NCBI GenBank assembly: GCA_900769555.1
Contig: CAAGHA010000043.1
Location: 1 to 64,000 of the forward strand
DNA: 64,000 bases
Reading direction: 5' to 3'
Source: Bacteroidales bacterium
Lineage (GTDB): Bacteria; Bacteroidota; Bacteroidia; Bacteroidales; Paludibacteraceae
The position numbers were made by a program, and so were the translations under genes. The first letter of the stretch is position 1; the number at the start of each line of letters is the position of its first letter. Positions 1 through 8,800 of the stretch are shown here, in pieces. The notes beneath the pieces were generated by a model. The model saw only the letters and a list, made by a program, of their open reading frames with translations. It was not told where the DNA came from and ran no database searches.

Positions 1-1
1 G

Positions 2-1072
2 GCGTTGCAGGATGATTACCGCGCTACGCTGAAATCGTTCTACGGTGCGTTGAAAAGCAAGGACGGCTGCATAAAATTCGCCATGCTCACCGGTGTGACA
101 AAATTCGGCAAGGTGAGTGTGTTCAGCGACTTGAACAATCTGAATGATATTTCGATGGACAATGACTACTACAATATTTGTGGTGTCACTGATGAAGAAT
201 TACATGATTCATTCGCAACATACGTTCAGAGGTTGGCAGAGGCTCAACGTCTGTCGTTGGAGGAGGCATATTCCGAATTGAAGAGAAACTATGACGGCTA
301 TCACTTTACAGAAGACACGCCCGGCATGTACAATCCGTTCAGTTTGCTGAACACTTTGCAGAAACGTAAGTTCGGCAGCTACTGGTTCGAGACAGGGACA
401 CCGTCTTATCTTGTGGAGTTGCTGAAAAAACATAACTTCAAGTTGGATGAGTTGACAAAAAAAGAGGTTACATCAAATGTGTTGAATTCAATTGATGCGT
501 CGTCAACCAATCCTATTCCGGTGATTTTTCAGAGCGGTTATTTGACCATCAAAGGGTATAATTCTCGCATGAAATTGTACAAGTTAGGCTTCCCGAACGA
601 GGAGGTGAAAGAGGGCTTTCTGCTCTATTTGTTGCCGAGTTACACCTCAGTTTCGGAGAATGACACAGGCTTTCATATCAATTGTTTTGTGGAGGAAGTG
701 GAGAGTGGTCAGGCAGAAGCTTTCATTGAACGTTTGAAAGTTTTCTTCGCCAACACACCTTACGACCTTATCAAGGACTCCGAGAACCACTATCAGGATG
801 TGCTTTTCATCCTGTGCAATCTCTGCGGACTCTACACAAAAGCGGAATACCACACTTCAGACGGACGAGTGGATATGATTATTGAGACACCGGACTACGT
901 TTATATCTTCGAGTTCAAATACAACGGCACAGCCGAAGAGGCAATAGCACAAATCAAGGAGAAGAACTACGCCCAGCCGTTTATGTCGAGCGGCAAGAAA
1001 ATCGCCCTTATCGGCGCGAATTTCAGCGGCGAGACGAGGAATATTGATGGTCGTAAAATAGAGTGGTTGTAA
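2..1072 (+). CDS. AAA-ATPase-like / PD-(D/E)XK nuclease family protein, 5'-truncated by window
   Basis: The reading frame is open from the first bases of the window, so the N-terminal part lies outside it; the TTG at position 5 is only an internal codon. The visible ~356 residues match the C-terminal two thirds of the common Bacteroidota family that joins an AAA-ATPase-like domain (PF09820 type) to a PD-(D/E)XK nuclease-like domain (PF08011 type). Seen directly: the stretch NYDGYHF typical of the middle of the family, and near the C-terminus GRVDMII followed 13 residues later by EFK, the D...ExK nuclease core. Family members are about 510-580 residues and occur in many paralogous copies per genome; their biological role is not established. 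The gene is visibly richer in G+C than its neighbours (31 of the first 60 bases are G or C against 19 of 60 at 1501-1560), which fits a mobile accessory gene. Confidence 0.85.
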   Translation, partial: ALQDDYRATLKSFYGALKSKDGCIKFAMLTGVTKFGKVSVFSDLNNLNDISMDNDYYNICGVTDEELHDSFATYVQRLAEAQRLSLEEAYSELKRNYDGYHFTEDTPGMYNPFSLLNTLQKRKFGSYWFETGTPSYLVELLKKHNFKLDELTKKEVTSNVLNSIDASSTNPIPVIFQSGYLTIKGYNSRMKLYKLGFPNEEVKEGFLLYLLPSYTSVSENDTGFHINCFVEEVESGQAEAFIERLKVFFANTPYDLIKDSENHYQDVLFILCNLCGLYTKAEYHTSDGRVDMIIETPDYVYIFEFKYNGTAEEAIAQIKEKNYAQPFMSSGKKIALIGANFSGETRNIDGRKIEWL

Positions 1073-1252
1073 AATCTGTCATTCAATCACTTATATTCCA
1101 TGTGGCGATGTTCTCGAAGAGAATGCAATGTAGATATGGAATACCCATATCTATTCAATAATAAGGAGTCGGATGAGAAGATTGTCGCTGTGTTGCCATG
1201 CATTAACCGGAAAAACATAGTTGTCTCAGTTGATTATATGTTTCAAATTACC

Positions 1253-2524
1253 TTATAAATCATCGATAGCATGTTTTTTTACATCCTCGCTATTCTTTTT
1301 ATCAATGTAGCGAAGCATTACAAAGCAATTGTACTTTGCGTGCTCAATGGATAGAATTATGTTACCTTGCGGCGTGGTAAAGGTGGATGAGAATTTGCAT
1401 TTGTCATTCTCAACATAAATTAGTTTCATTTTATCATCGTTGGAGGTAATACGATATTCATCATCAAAACTCTCCACAAAAGCAGAAGGATTACCATATT
1501 TTTCTGTTAGCAGGCTCTTTAAATTGTAGTAATCGTTAGAAAGCAATTTCCATTGATCTTGCTTAGGAAAGTGAACAACAATGTTGGAGACAAGGTCTTT
1601 GTTTTGCAGGGTATAAACATAAATCAAACAATCCTTGAATCCTGCAAAATCACCGGACAAAATCGCCTCACCATTATTCCTTTCTTGAACCCTAAATCCA
1701 ACTTGTTGCATTCCCCATACAAATGTTTCTAAAGAACCATCAATCGGTACCCCTTTGAATTTAAGGTGTGAGGTGCGTTCTGTTCCAATTCTTTCCGATT
1801 CTCTATTTGCTCTCTTGTTCTCTTTTTTCTCAATAATAGACTCTTCTTTAGTAGAACTGGTTTTCTGCTCCTCTGAAACTTGCTCTTCTTTTTGGGATTG
1901 ATAGTCCCTATTCATTTCTTCTCGCTTTTTATTGTATAAATATTCCAACTCAGTTATCTCTTTCTCTAACCTTCTTTTTTCTATTTCTATAAGTTCATGA
2001 ATGTTTTGAAATTCATCTGTTTCGTATTGTCGTTGAGTAGTTTGTTTAGGTGATGAATTTTCGTGAGTTGTACTCTTTTTTTCTTTGCTTTTTATTGGTT
2101 TTATTGCATTTGTGTAGTTATCATTTGTAGCTGTTTTTGTTTTACTTGCGTCATTCTTATTATTGTTTGACGAACTGTTGTTCGTTGATTTGTCTGTGGA
2201 TACCTTTTCGTCTCTGTTATTATCGGTAGTGCCACTTACTGTATTGTTAAATGAATCATTGGCGGATGTACTATCATTGGTTGTACTGTTATCTGATGGT
2301 GTGTTGTCTGTGGGCGACTCTTTTGTATGCGTATTGGCAGGAGGGGTGGTTGGATTAGTGTTTTCCCCCTCTTCTGTTATCCCCAAGATTTCTTTCATCT
2401 CTCTCCATTCATTACTAAGTATCTCCAATAGTTCATCTAACGGATCTTTGTCGTTGGCTGCATTTATGCTACAAATAGATACAAACATCAATCCGAATAC
2501 CAAAATAATTCTCTTCATTCCCAT
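1253..2524 (-). CDS. Exported protein with low-complexity linker, coiled coil and unrecognised C-terminal domain
   Basis: 423 residues. I do not recognise the family. The N-terminus (MGMKRIILVFGLMF...INAA) is a signal peptide, cleaved near residue 22; Met3 is an alternative start. Residues ~50-165 are a Ser/Thr/Asn/Asp-rich linker without hydrophobic content. Residues ~170-245 are charged and heptad-like (EKRRLEKEITELEYLYNKKR), so a coiled coil is likely. Residues ~255-415 form a compact globular domain starting LKFKGVPIDGSLETFV and containing several Tyr/Phe-rich strands; this type of domain is met in Bacteroidales hypothetical proteins. It is monocistronic, transcribed away from the AspT gene. 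A possible -7 element (TATTTTTG on the minus strand, 2551-2558) lies 27 bp upstream, but no -33 box is visible. Probable location: periplasm or cell surface. Confidence 0.75.
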   Translation of the reverse strand: MGMKRIILVFGLMFVSICSINAANDKDPLDELLEILSNEWREMKEILGITEEGENTNPTTPPANTHTKESPTDNTPSDNSTTNDSTSANDSFNNTVSGTTDNNRDEKVSTDKSTNNSSSNNNKNDASKTKTATNDNYTNAIKPIKSKEKKSTTHENSSPKQTTQRQYETDEFQNIHELIEIEKRRLEKEITELEYLYNKKREEMNRDYQSQKEEQVSEEQKTSSTKEESIIEKKENKRANRESERIGTERTSHLKFKGVPIDGSLETFVWGMQQVGFRVQERNNGEAILSGDFAGFKDCLIYVYTLQNKDLVSNIVVHFPKQDQWKLLSNDYYNLKSLLTEKYGNPSAFVESFDDEYRITSNDDKMKLIYVENDKCKFSSTFTTPQGNIILSIEHAKYNCFVMLRYIDKKNSEDVKKHAIDDL

Positions 2525-2855
2525 ATTGTTAAATATTAAAGTACCTTTTACAAAAATATATTATTTCTTTGGCTGTCCTATAATATAAGTGCTAAAAATC
2601 ACTAAATTCTATTTTAAGGTTGTTTCTATAAATTAGGGCGAGATGATTTTAAAGAGCATTTTGCTTAGGTTGATTCTATTCGCAAAATTTTTTTGTTAAG
2701 CCAAATGAGTAGAGTTGAATTCCAAAGTGTCCAAAACGGGAATTGTCTAAATACACTTTCCTCCATTTTCATTTTTAAACTCTAAAGAAACCTTATTTTA
2801 TCAAACAAATTCATTTTTTCATTGTTTCAAAGAGGTAACTAAATATTAAATTTTT
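2525..2855. other. Divergent intergenic region
   Basis: 331 bp between two divergent genes. It must hold both promoters. On the minus strand TATTTTTG (2551-2558) fits the Bacteroidota -7 consensus TAnnTTTG. For the plus-strand AspT gene no convincing promoter was found. A fragment of repeat family B occupies 2618-2667. No ORF of coding character was seen. Confidence 0.5.
2618..2667 (-). repeat. Repeat family B, one terminal fragment
   Basis: The segment begins GGTTGTTTCTATAAATTAGG and continues CGAGATGATTTTAAAGAGCA. The same ~42 bp occur, as reverse complement, at 16745-16787 and 23062-23105 with a few mismatches. It represents one terminus of the family B palindromic repeat; the opposite terminus is not visible here. 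Confidence 0.7.
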
Positions 2856-4559
2856 ATGGATTGGATTGTTGATTTATTGAGAAGTCACCCAGAACTTGCA
2901 ATATTTCTCACATTAGCCATAGGCTTTTGGATTGGAAAAATCAAGATAGGTGGCTTTGGTTTAGGAATTGTCACCAGTGTGTTACTGGTGGGTGTATTAG
3001 TTGGGCAATTGGATATTCCGGTTACTGGCCCTTTGAAGTCGGTGTTTTTCCTTTTGTTCTTATTTGCTATTGGCTATAAAGTCGGGCCTCAATTTTTTAG
3101 AGGTTTAAAAAAGGACGGATTGCCACAAGTCTACTTTGCGGTATTAGTTTGTGTAGCCTGTTTAGCTGTTACGTGGATTTTGGCGAAATTGATGGGTTAC
3201 AATGCCGGAGAAGCTGCCGGATTACTATCCGGAGCCCAAACTATTTCTGCCGTCATCGGAGTCGCCGGAGACACCATACAGAGTCTTTCTATAAGTAAAG
3301 AGGAGCAAGAAAGTATGATTAATATCATACCGGTAGCTTATGCGGTGACTTACATTTTTGGTACTGCAGGTTCTGCATGGATCTTAGCCTCCATTGGACC
3401 TCGATTATTAGGAGGAATAGATAAAGTTAAGCAGGCTTGTCGAGACTTGGAGTCGAAAATGGGAGGAGGCGATTTGTCGGACGCTCCCGGCTATATTAAT
3501 CCCGATACTCCGGTAGTTTTTAGAGCCTATCGTGTTGGTAATTCATGGTTCGAAGGCGGGAAAAGTGTTGTTCAACTCGAAGTCTATTTTCAGCAGCAAA
3601 ACAAGCGAATATTTGTAGAACGAGTACGCCAGAATGGAAAAATAATAGATAATGTTGCACCGGATTTGGTATTGAACATCAATGATGAAGTGGTGCTAAG
3701 TGGTCGAAGAGAATCTGTTATTGGCGAAGAAAAGTGGATAGGAGATGAAGTTGTCGACGATGTTTTGTTGAATTTCCCTGTTGAAGTATTAACTGTTTTC
3801 TGCTCGAAGAAAGAGGTGGCAGGAAAAACCATAGAAGAGGTTCGCAAACTCTCTTTTATGCATGGTGTGAGTGTTAGGAAAATATCACGAGGAGGCGTTA
3901 ATATACCCATTTTACCAGGTACAACCATAGACCGAGGAGATACTTTGAATATTGTAGGGTTGAGTCGTGAGGCAGAGTTGGCTGCACAACATATAGGTGT
4001 AGCAGGAAAAGCAGACAATGTTACAGATATGGTGTTTGTTGGTATTGGTATTTTATTGGGAGGAATCATTGGTTCTTTGGCGGTGAAAATCGGAGGAGTC
4101 CCTATCAGTCTTAGCACGAGTGGTGGTGCATTAATTGCCGGGTTGGTCTTTGGTTGGATTCGTTCTCATCATCCTAATATTGGAAATATACCTGAATCGT
4201 CATTGTGGATTTTGAATAATGTTGGTTTGAATATGTTTATCGCAGTTGTTGGAATTACAGCCGGACCAAGCTTTGTGAAAGGATTTTCAGAAATTGGACC
4301 GATGATGTTTCTTATTGGAGCTATTGCAACAACCATTCCGTTGATTATCGGGTTACTTTTGGCTAAGTATGTGTTCCATTTTCATCCTGCATTGGCATTA
4401 GGATGTTGTGCCGGAGCAAGAACAACCACGGCTGCATTAGGAGCGGTAGAAGAAGCTGTAGGAAGCGAAACACCCGCCTTGGGATATACGGTAACATATG
4501 CCATAGGTAATACCTTGTTGATTATTTGGGGTGTTGTGATTGTTTTATTATGCAGTTAG
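2856..4559 (+). CDS. aspT: AspT-family aspartate:alanine antiporter-like transporter
   Basis: 567 residues, the usual length of the AAEx/AspT family (YidE/YbjL duplication). Two hydrophobic blocks of about five membrane segments each (residues ~1-185 and ~390-567) flank a soluble middle part with two TrkA-C/RCK-C-like domains (~205-290 and ~300-385). The N-terminal block FWIGKIKIGGFGLGIVTSVL and the C-terminal block GCCAGARTTTAALGAV are the repeated family core. In Tetragenococcus AspT exchanges aspartate for alanine at the inner membrane and with a decarboxylase yields proton motive force; here no decarboxylase gene is adjacent, so the substrate is inferred from family only. The gene stands alone and ends before a convergent terminator at 4796-4847. 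Start: first ATG of the frame, preceded by AGAGGTAACT about 15 bp upstream. Confidence 0.8.
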   Translation: MDWIVDLLRSHPELAIFLTLAIGFWIGKIKIGGFGLGIVTSVLLVGVLVGQLDIPVTGPLKSVFFLLFLFAIGYKVGPQFFRGLKKDGLPQVYFAVLVCVACLAVTWILAKLMGYNAGEAAGLLSGAQTISAVIGVAGDTIQSLSISKEEQESMINIIPVAYAVTYIFGTAGSAWILASIGPRLLGGIDKVKQACRDLESKMGGGDLSDAPGYINPDTPVVFRAYRVGNSWFEGGKSVVQLEVYFQQQNKRIFVERVRQNGKIIDNVAPDLVLNINDEVVLSGRRESVIGEEKWIGDEVVDDVLLNFPVEVLTVFCSKKEVAGKTIEEVRKLSFMHGVSVRKISRGGVNIPILPGTTIDRGDTLNIVGLSREAELAAQHIGVAGKADNVTDMVFVGIGILLGGIIGSLAVKIGGVPISLSTSGGALIAGLVFGWIRSHHPNIGNIPESSLWILNNVGLNMFIAVVGITAGPSFVKGFSEIGPMMFLIGAIATTIPLIIGLLLAKYVFHFHPALALGCCAGARTTTAALGAVEEAVGSETPALGYTVTYAIGNTLLIIWGVVIVLLCS

Positions 4560-4601
4560 CAATGTGAAGACTCATCATTATTCGCCTCATATAGCATATA
4601 T

Positions 4602-4795
4602 AAAAGTTGTTTAAATTTTATTTCGAGCATATTTGAGAGAGATTTTTAAATCTATTTTTAGTCTTCTTTTGCAGAAAATAGTGGACTATTATCAAAAAAG
4701 GAGAATAAAAATAGGTTAAAAATAATCTCAAAGATGTCGAAAATAAGAGAGTGAAACTTTAAAGTGTTTTTTTTAATAAAATTTAAACAGCTTCT
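4602..4795 (-). repeat. Repeat family A (MITE-like), copy 1, 194 bp
   Basis: This is the reverse-orientation copy of the elements at 19394-19587 and 20950-21143 and has the same length. The termini are AAAAGTTGTTTAAATTTTAT and ATAAAATTTAAACAGCTTCT, an imperfect inverted repeat of about 22 bp. TAA flanks both ends (4601-4603 region and 4795-4797), as in the other copies. It is more diverged than the other two. It carries no ORF, so any movement would need a transposase in trans. Confidence 0.8.
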
Positions 4796-4847
4796 AAAAG
4801 TGTGCTATAGAGAACTCTTCAATAAAAATTCTATATAACACACTTTT
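4796..4847. terminator. Bidirectional rho-independent terminator between convergent genes
   Basis: AAAAGTGTG (4796-4804) pairs perfectly with CACACTTTT (4839-4847); inside, TATAGA and TCTATA add about six more base pairs. Each strand ends its hairpin with a T-run. It lies between the AspT gene (+) and the PorP/SprF gene (-) and can serve both. Its left arm starts at the very end of repeat A copy 1. Confidence 0.65.
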
Positions 4848-4888
4848 GTTGTAATTGTACGATAAATCGAACTATATAGTTTCAATCA

Positions 4889-5872
4889 TTACCAATAAAC
4901 AACAGGACAAGGATATCTCTCCTTAATTCTGATTACATAGATAAGATTCAATTCATGAGACCACGAACCATTTTTCTTTTTACGAGTGGTGAACAAGTCA
5001 TACACATAACAAGCTTGGAAACTACCAAATTGCAAACCTGCCATAAATGAAGGAACGTATGAATCATTAAAATCTGTTTTAAAAGTAACACCTGCTAAAA
5101 TCGGACTAATCAAAACACCCACACCAAATAACAAATTTTGGAATTCATCCTGCTTTTGATAATACAAGTTTGTAAATAAGTAGTTGCTTGACAAATCGGA
5201 ACGACTAAACAAACCGTTTTTATATTGCAAATCTTTGAACCAAGAAGCATGAGCAACAAATTTTCTCTCCAAGACATTATTAGGCTTGTCAATAAATCCA
5301 TTTTTAGGTTCTCCGATATGGTAAACAGAAACACCGAGTGTAATAGTATTATCAATAACAAAAGCACCTCCTACAGAGAAATCCGGGAAAACTCTCGAGT
5401 CGGAACCTAAATTTTCAGCGGTCTCTCCAATCGGTGCACGATAATAAGGATCATACATATCACTAAATTCAAAACCATCACCCCTAAAATTAGCATATAC
5501 AGACCCCTGTACACCTAAACGAATAAAGTAGTGTTCTTTTAAACGAAATGTATGGCAATAAACAAGGTCAAAATTATTTACTTGATAAATTCCGGCAGCC
5601 ATATTATCATACGAATATGCAAAACCGACCGAACACATTTGCTTATAAAAGTTCTGGTCATACGAAGCCCTCACCGTATGATATTTATTACCCAATGCCG
5701 GCCATTGTTGCCGATAATTCAAACCAAAACGAACAGCATTAGCAGCACCTGCAAGAGCCGGGTTCAAACTAAATGGCACCATATTATGATTCGAAAACGA
5801 ATAATCTTGCGCCCATAAAGACGAAAATAAACTACTTAGTCCTATCAATACTACCAAAAACGCCTTTCTCAT
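4889..5872 (-). CDS. PorP/SprF family type IX secretion-associated outer-membrane protein
   Basis: 327 residues, the normal length for the family. Signal peptide: MRKAFLVVLIGLSSLFSSLWAQ. It is followed by the family hallmark MVPFSLNPALAGA and then alternating beta-strands with many aromatic residues (NYRQQWPAL, YQVNNFDLVYCHTFRL), as expected for an outer-membrane beta-barrel. SprF of Flavobacterium johnsoniae is needed for secretion of the giant adhesin SprB, and genes of this family are typically placed directly downstream of genes for CHU_C-type T9SS substrates. That is exactly the arrangement here: only 7 bp separate it from the 1497-residue substrate gene upstream, so the two form an operon. 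Inferred role: outer-membrane partner for export or anchoring of that substrate. Confidence 0.92.
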   Translation of the reverse strand: MRKAFLVVLIGLSSLFSSLWAQDYSFSNHNMVPFSLNPALAGAANAVRFGLNYRQQWPALGNKYHTVRASYDQNFYKQMCSVGFAYSYDNMAAGIYQVNNFDLVYCHTFRLKEHYFIRLGVQGSVYANFRGDGFEFSDMYDPYYRAPIGETAENLGSDSRVFPDFSVGGAFVIDNTITLGVSVYHIGEPKNGFIDKPNNVLERKFVAHASWFKDLQYKNGLFSRSDLSSNYLFTNLYYQKQDEFQNLLFGVGVLISPILAGVTFKTDFNDSYVPSFMAGLQFGSFQACYVYDLFTTRKKKNGSWSHELNLIYVIRIKERYPCPVVYW

Positions 5873-5879
5873 AACTAAT

Positions 5880-8800
5880 CTATTTTAAAATAGTTACAAA
5901 TCCTTTCTTCTCTCCTTCTTTGTAGATGCCTTTAAATTTGCTCGAATAATTAACGACCCAACCATAAACACCTTGTGGGCAATACTGATCATTATCATAT
6001 TTTCCATCCCAACTATCATCAATACTATTACCTTCAAAGAGAACTTGACCTAAGCGATTGTAAATTATAAAAGAAAAATTCTCTATAAACTCACCACCTT
6101 CAAATCGGAACAAATCATTCATTCCATCACCATTGGGAGTAAAAGCATTGGGAGCCCAAAAATCTTTCCATACATATACATAACCTTTCCCTTCATATTC
6201 ACAACCCGAATCATTTGACGCTTTAACTTCGACCAAAAACGAATCGGTTGTAATTGCATCATCCCTCGAATACTCGTAAGTAATCTCTTTTCCTTCAAGT
6301 ACACTTCCATCACCTGGATACCAAGTCCAATGGTAATCTTTCGGTGTATAACCAGAAAATCTAACTACACGATCACTCTCTTCTATGATAGTTGGACGAA
6401 TGGAAAAATTCAAAGTATCGTGTTTCTTCGGATCAACAATAATCGAATCTAATCCATAGCATCCTTCATCGTTATAACCTTTAACAATAACTTTCGTCGG
6501 CTCCGTAATCAATGGCTCTATTCTAAAACCAGAATTACCATAAATCCCTGTATTATATGGTTCACTTGACCAAGAATAATTACTAGCTCCTGAAGCTTCT
6601 AAAGTAATTGTTGTACTTGCTCCCGGACAACCATCTTTGCCAACTTCTTCCAAAGATACACTTAAATCTGGAATAACAGCAATATTTATCTCTTTTTTTG
6701 CACTACATCCATTAAAAAGTTCTCCTATTACCGTATAAGTCCAATTAGAAACAAGTGAACTTTCAATCGTTGCTACGGTATCTCCTGTACTCCAAACGTA
6801 TTTATCTGCCCCCGTTGCAGTCAATAAAAATTTCTCATTTTTACAAACTTTACCATCACCCAATATATCAACAGTTGGAACTTGCAATGGAGTTAAATAT
6901 ACATCCAAGTAAGACTTACAACTTCCTGCATAACCAACCAAAGTTACACGCATATTTTTAGTGATAGGGCAATCCAAGCGACTAGTATTGGATAAAACCT
7001 TACCATCCTCTTCCCACAAGAAGTTACATGGTCCAACTCCTATAAGGTCAACTTTGTCGCCTAAACAAACCGAAGTTTTACCTTCGAAAGAAATTTTAGG
7101 TGGATCTACTGTAATCACTTTATAGGTGACCTCGTTCGAACAACCATAAACATCCCAAACTTTCGCAGAAATTATTGTATCGGCAGAAATATACTTAGAA
7201 ACAGTTGAGAACATTTCTCCACTATCCCAAACATATTGTACTAAGTTTTCCCCTCCTACAGAAAAATCATTAGAGGAGTTTTTACACACTGTTGGAGGAC
7301 CTGATATTTCTGCTTTGGGCTTCGGTTTTACTTCATAATCAATAGTAATTGAATTTGAACAACCTTGATCATTGGTTCCTGTAAGTTTTATATAGGACGA
7401 ATTCGTTGGGAAGGATTTAAAAAATGCTCCTTGCGTTGAACCATTCCACACATAATTTGCAGCACCTCTTGCCATAAGCGTTAAAGAATCACCACTGCAT
7501 ATAGTAGTTTTCCCGTCAGTCCAAATGAATGGTTTATCCAATACAACAATTGGAATATTTAACCTAGAGGTACATCCATTGGTAGTTCCCTCTACCCAAA
7601 TAGTTGTACTATTATCAAGAGAATCCAAGAAATTAGAAGTGGTAGCTCCATTACTCCATTTATAGGAATAAGCACCTAAAGCACTTAGATTAACTGCAAC
7701 ACCTCTACACACTTTCGTATCTCCATCAAAAGATAACTCCGGATATGGTAGAGTATAAACAGTATGCGACTGAACAGACATACATCCATAGGAGGTCTCT
7801 TTTGCTACAACTTCAAACACTGTAGTATCTTTTACATATGCAGTCAACTCAGATCCCACTGCACCATTATTCCATTGGAACGTACAATCAAATTCGACAC
7901 CTTTTGCCGATAATGTAACCGCAGAATCTTCACAAACAGTTATAGGACCGGTAATTGCAAAATTAGGCATTGGATGGACTTTCACTTCATAACTAGCCAC
8001 ACCTTGACAATTGGCATCTGATGTACCGGTAACATAAAATGTTTGTGTTCGCTCTAATGATTTAGTAATTTGATTTAATGTTTCACCGGTTCCCCATTGG
8101 TAATGACTTGCTCCAATAGCAAACAACGTTACAGAGTCTCCGGAACAGACATCTGCTTTTCCTTGTATAGATACAGTAGGGTTAGGATTAACCTCTATTG
8201 GTATATCCAAACGAGTCACACAACCATTCGTGGATCCTTCTACCCAATAGGAAGTGGTTGTCAAAGAAGGCATTCTTGTTACTGAAGAGCGTGGTGTTCC
8301 ATCATCCCAAAGAAACGCTTGGGCACCTTCAACCCACAAATTCAACTGGTCGCCATCACATATAGGTTGATTTCCATGTAACACCAATTCCGGTTTTTTA
8401 TTAACAATCAATTTATACTGAATTTCATTTGAACAACCATTCGTATCTGTACCTATAACATGATATATTGTAGTACTATCAGGAACAACCATAAAAGAAT
8501 CCCCCATAAAGACTTGTTGCCACAAGAATGACTCTCCTCCGGAGGCAATAAGCGTAGTCGTTTCTCCCTCGCAAATCGCAGATGGACCGGTTACAGATAT
8601 TTCTGGAAGAGGATTTACATTCACTTTAACTTGTTTTTTGGTTTTACACCCCGTTCCACTATATGTACCTGTGACTTCATAAGTTGACGCTTGCTGTGGA
8701 ATAATCGTTAAGGTATCTTTCGTTACTCCTGTATTCCAAACATAAGAGTCTGCATCACCCCATACCCAAAGTTTAGCAGGAGTATTCAAACAAGCAGCAC

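Noticed and set aside
2163..2588. 141-codon ORF on the plus strand
   Set aside because: Antisense to the low-complexity linker of the 1253-2524 gene; the Leu/Ser/Val-rich translation is a shadow of Asn/Thr/Asp codons.
3590..4117. 175-codon ORF on the minus strand
   Set aside because: Antisense to the transporter gene, in a region with clear transporter homology on the plus strand.
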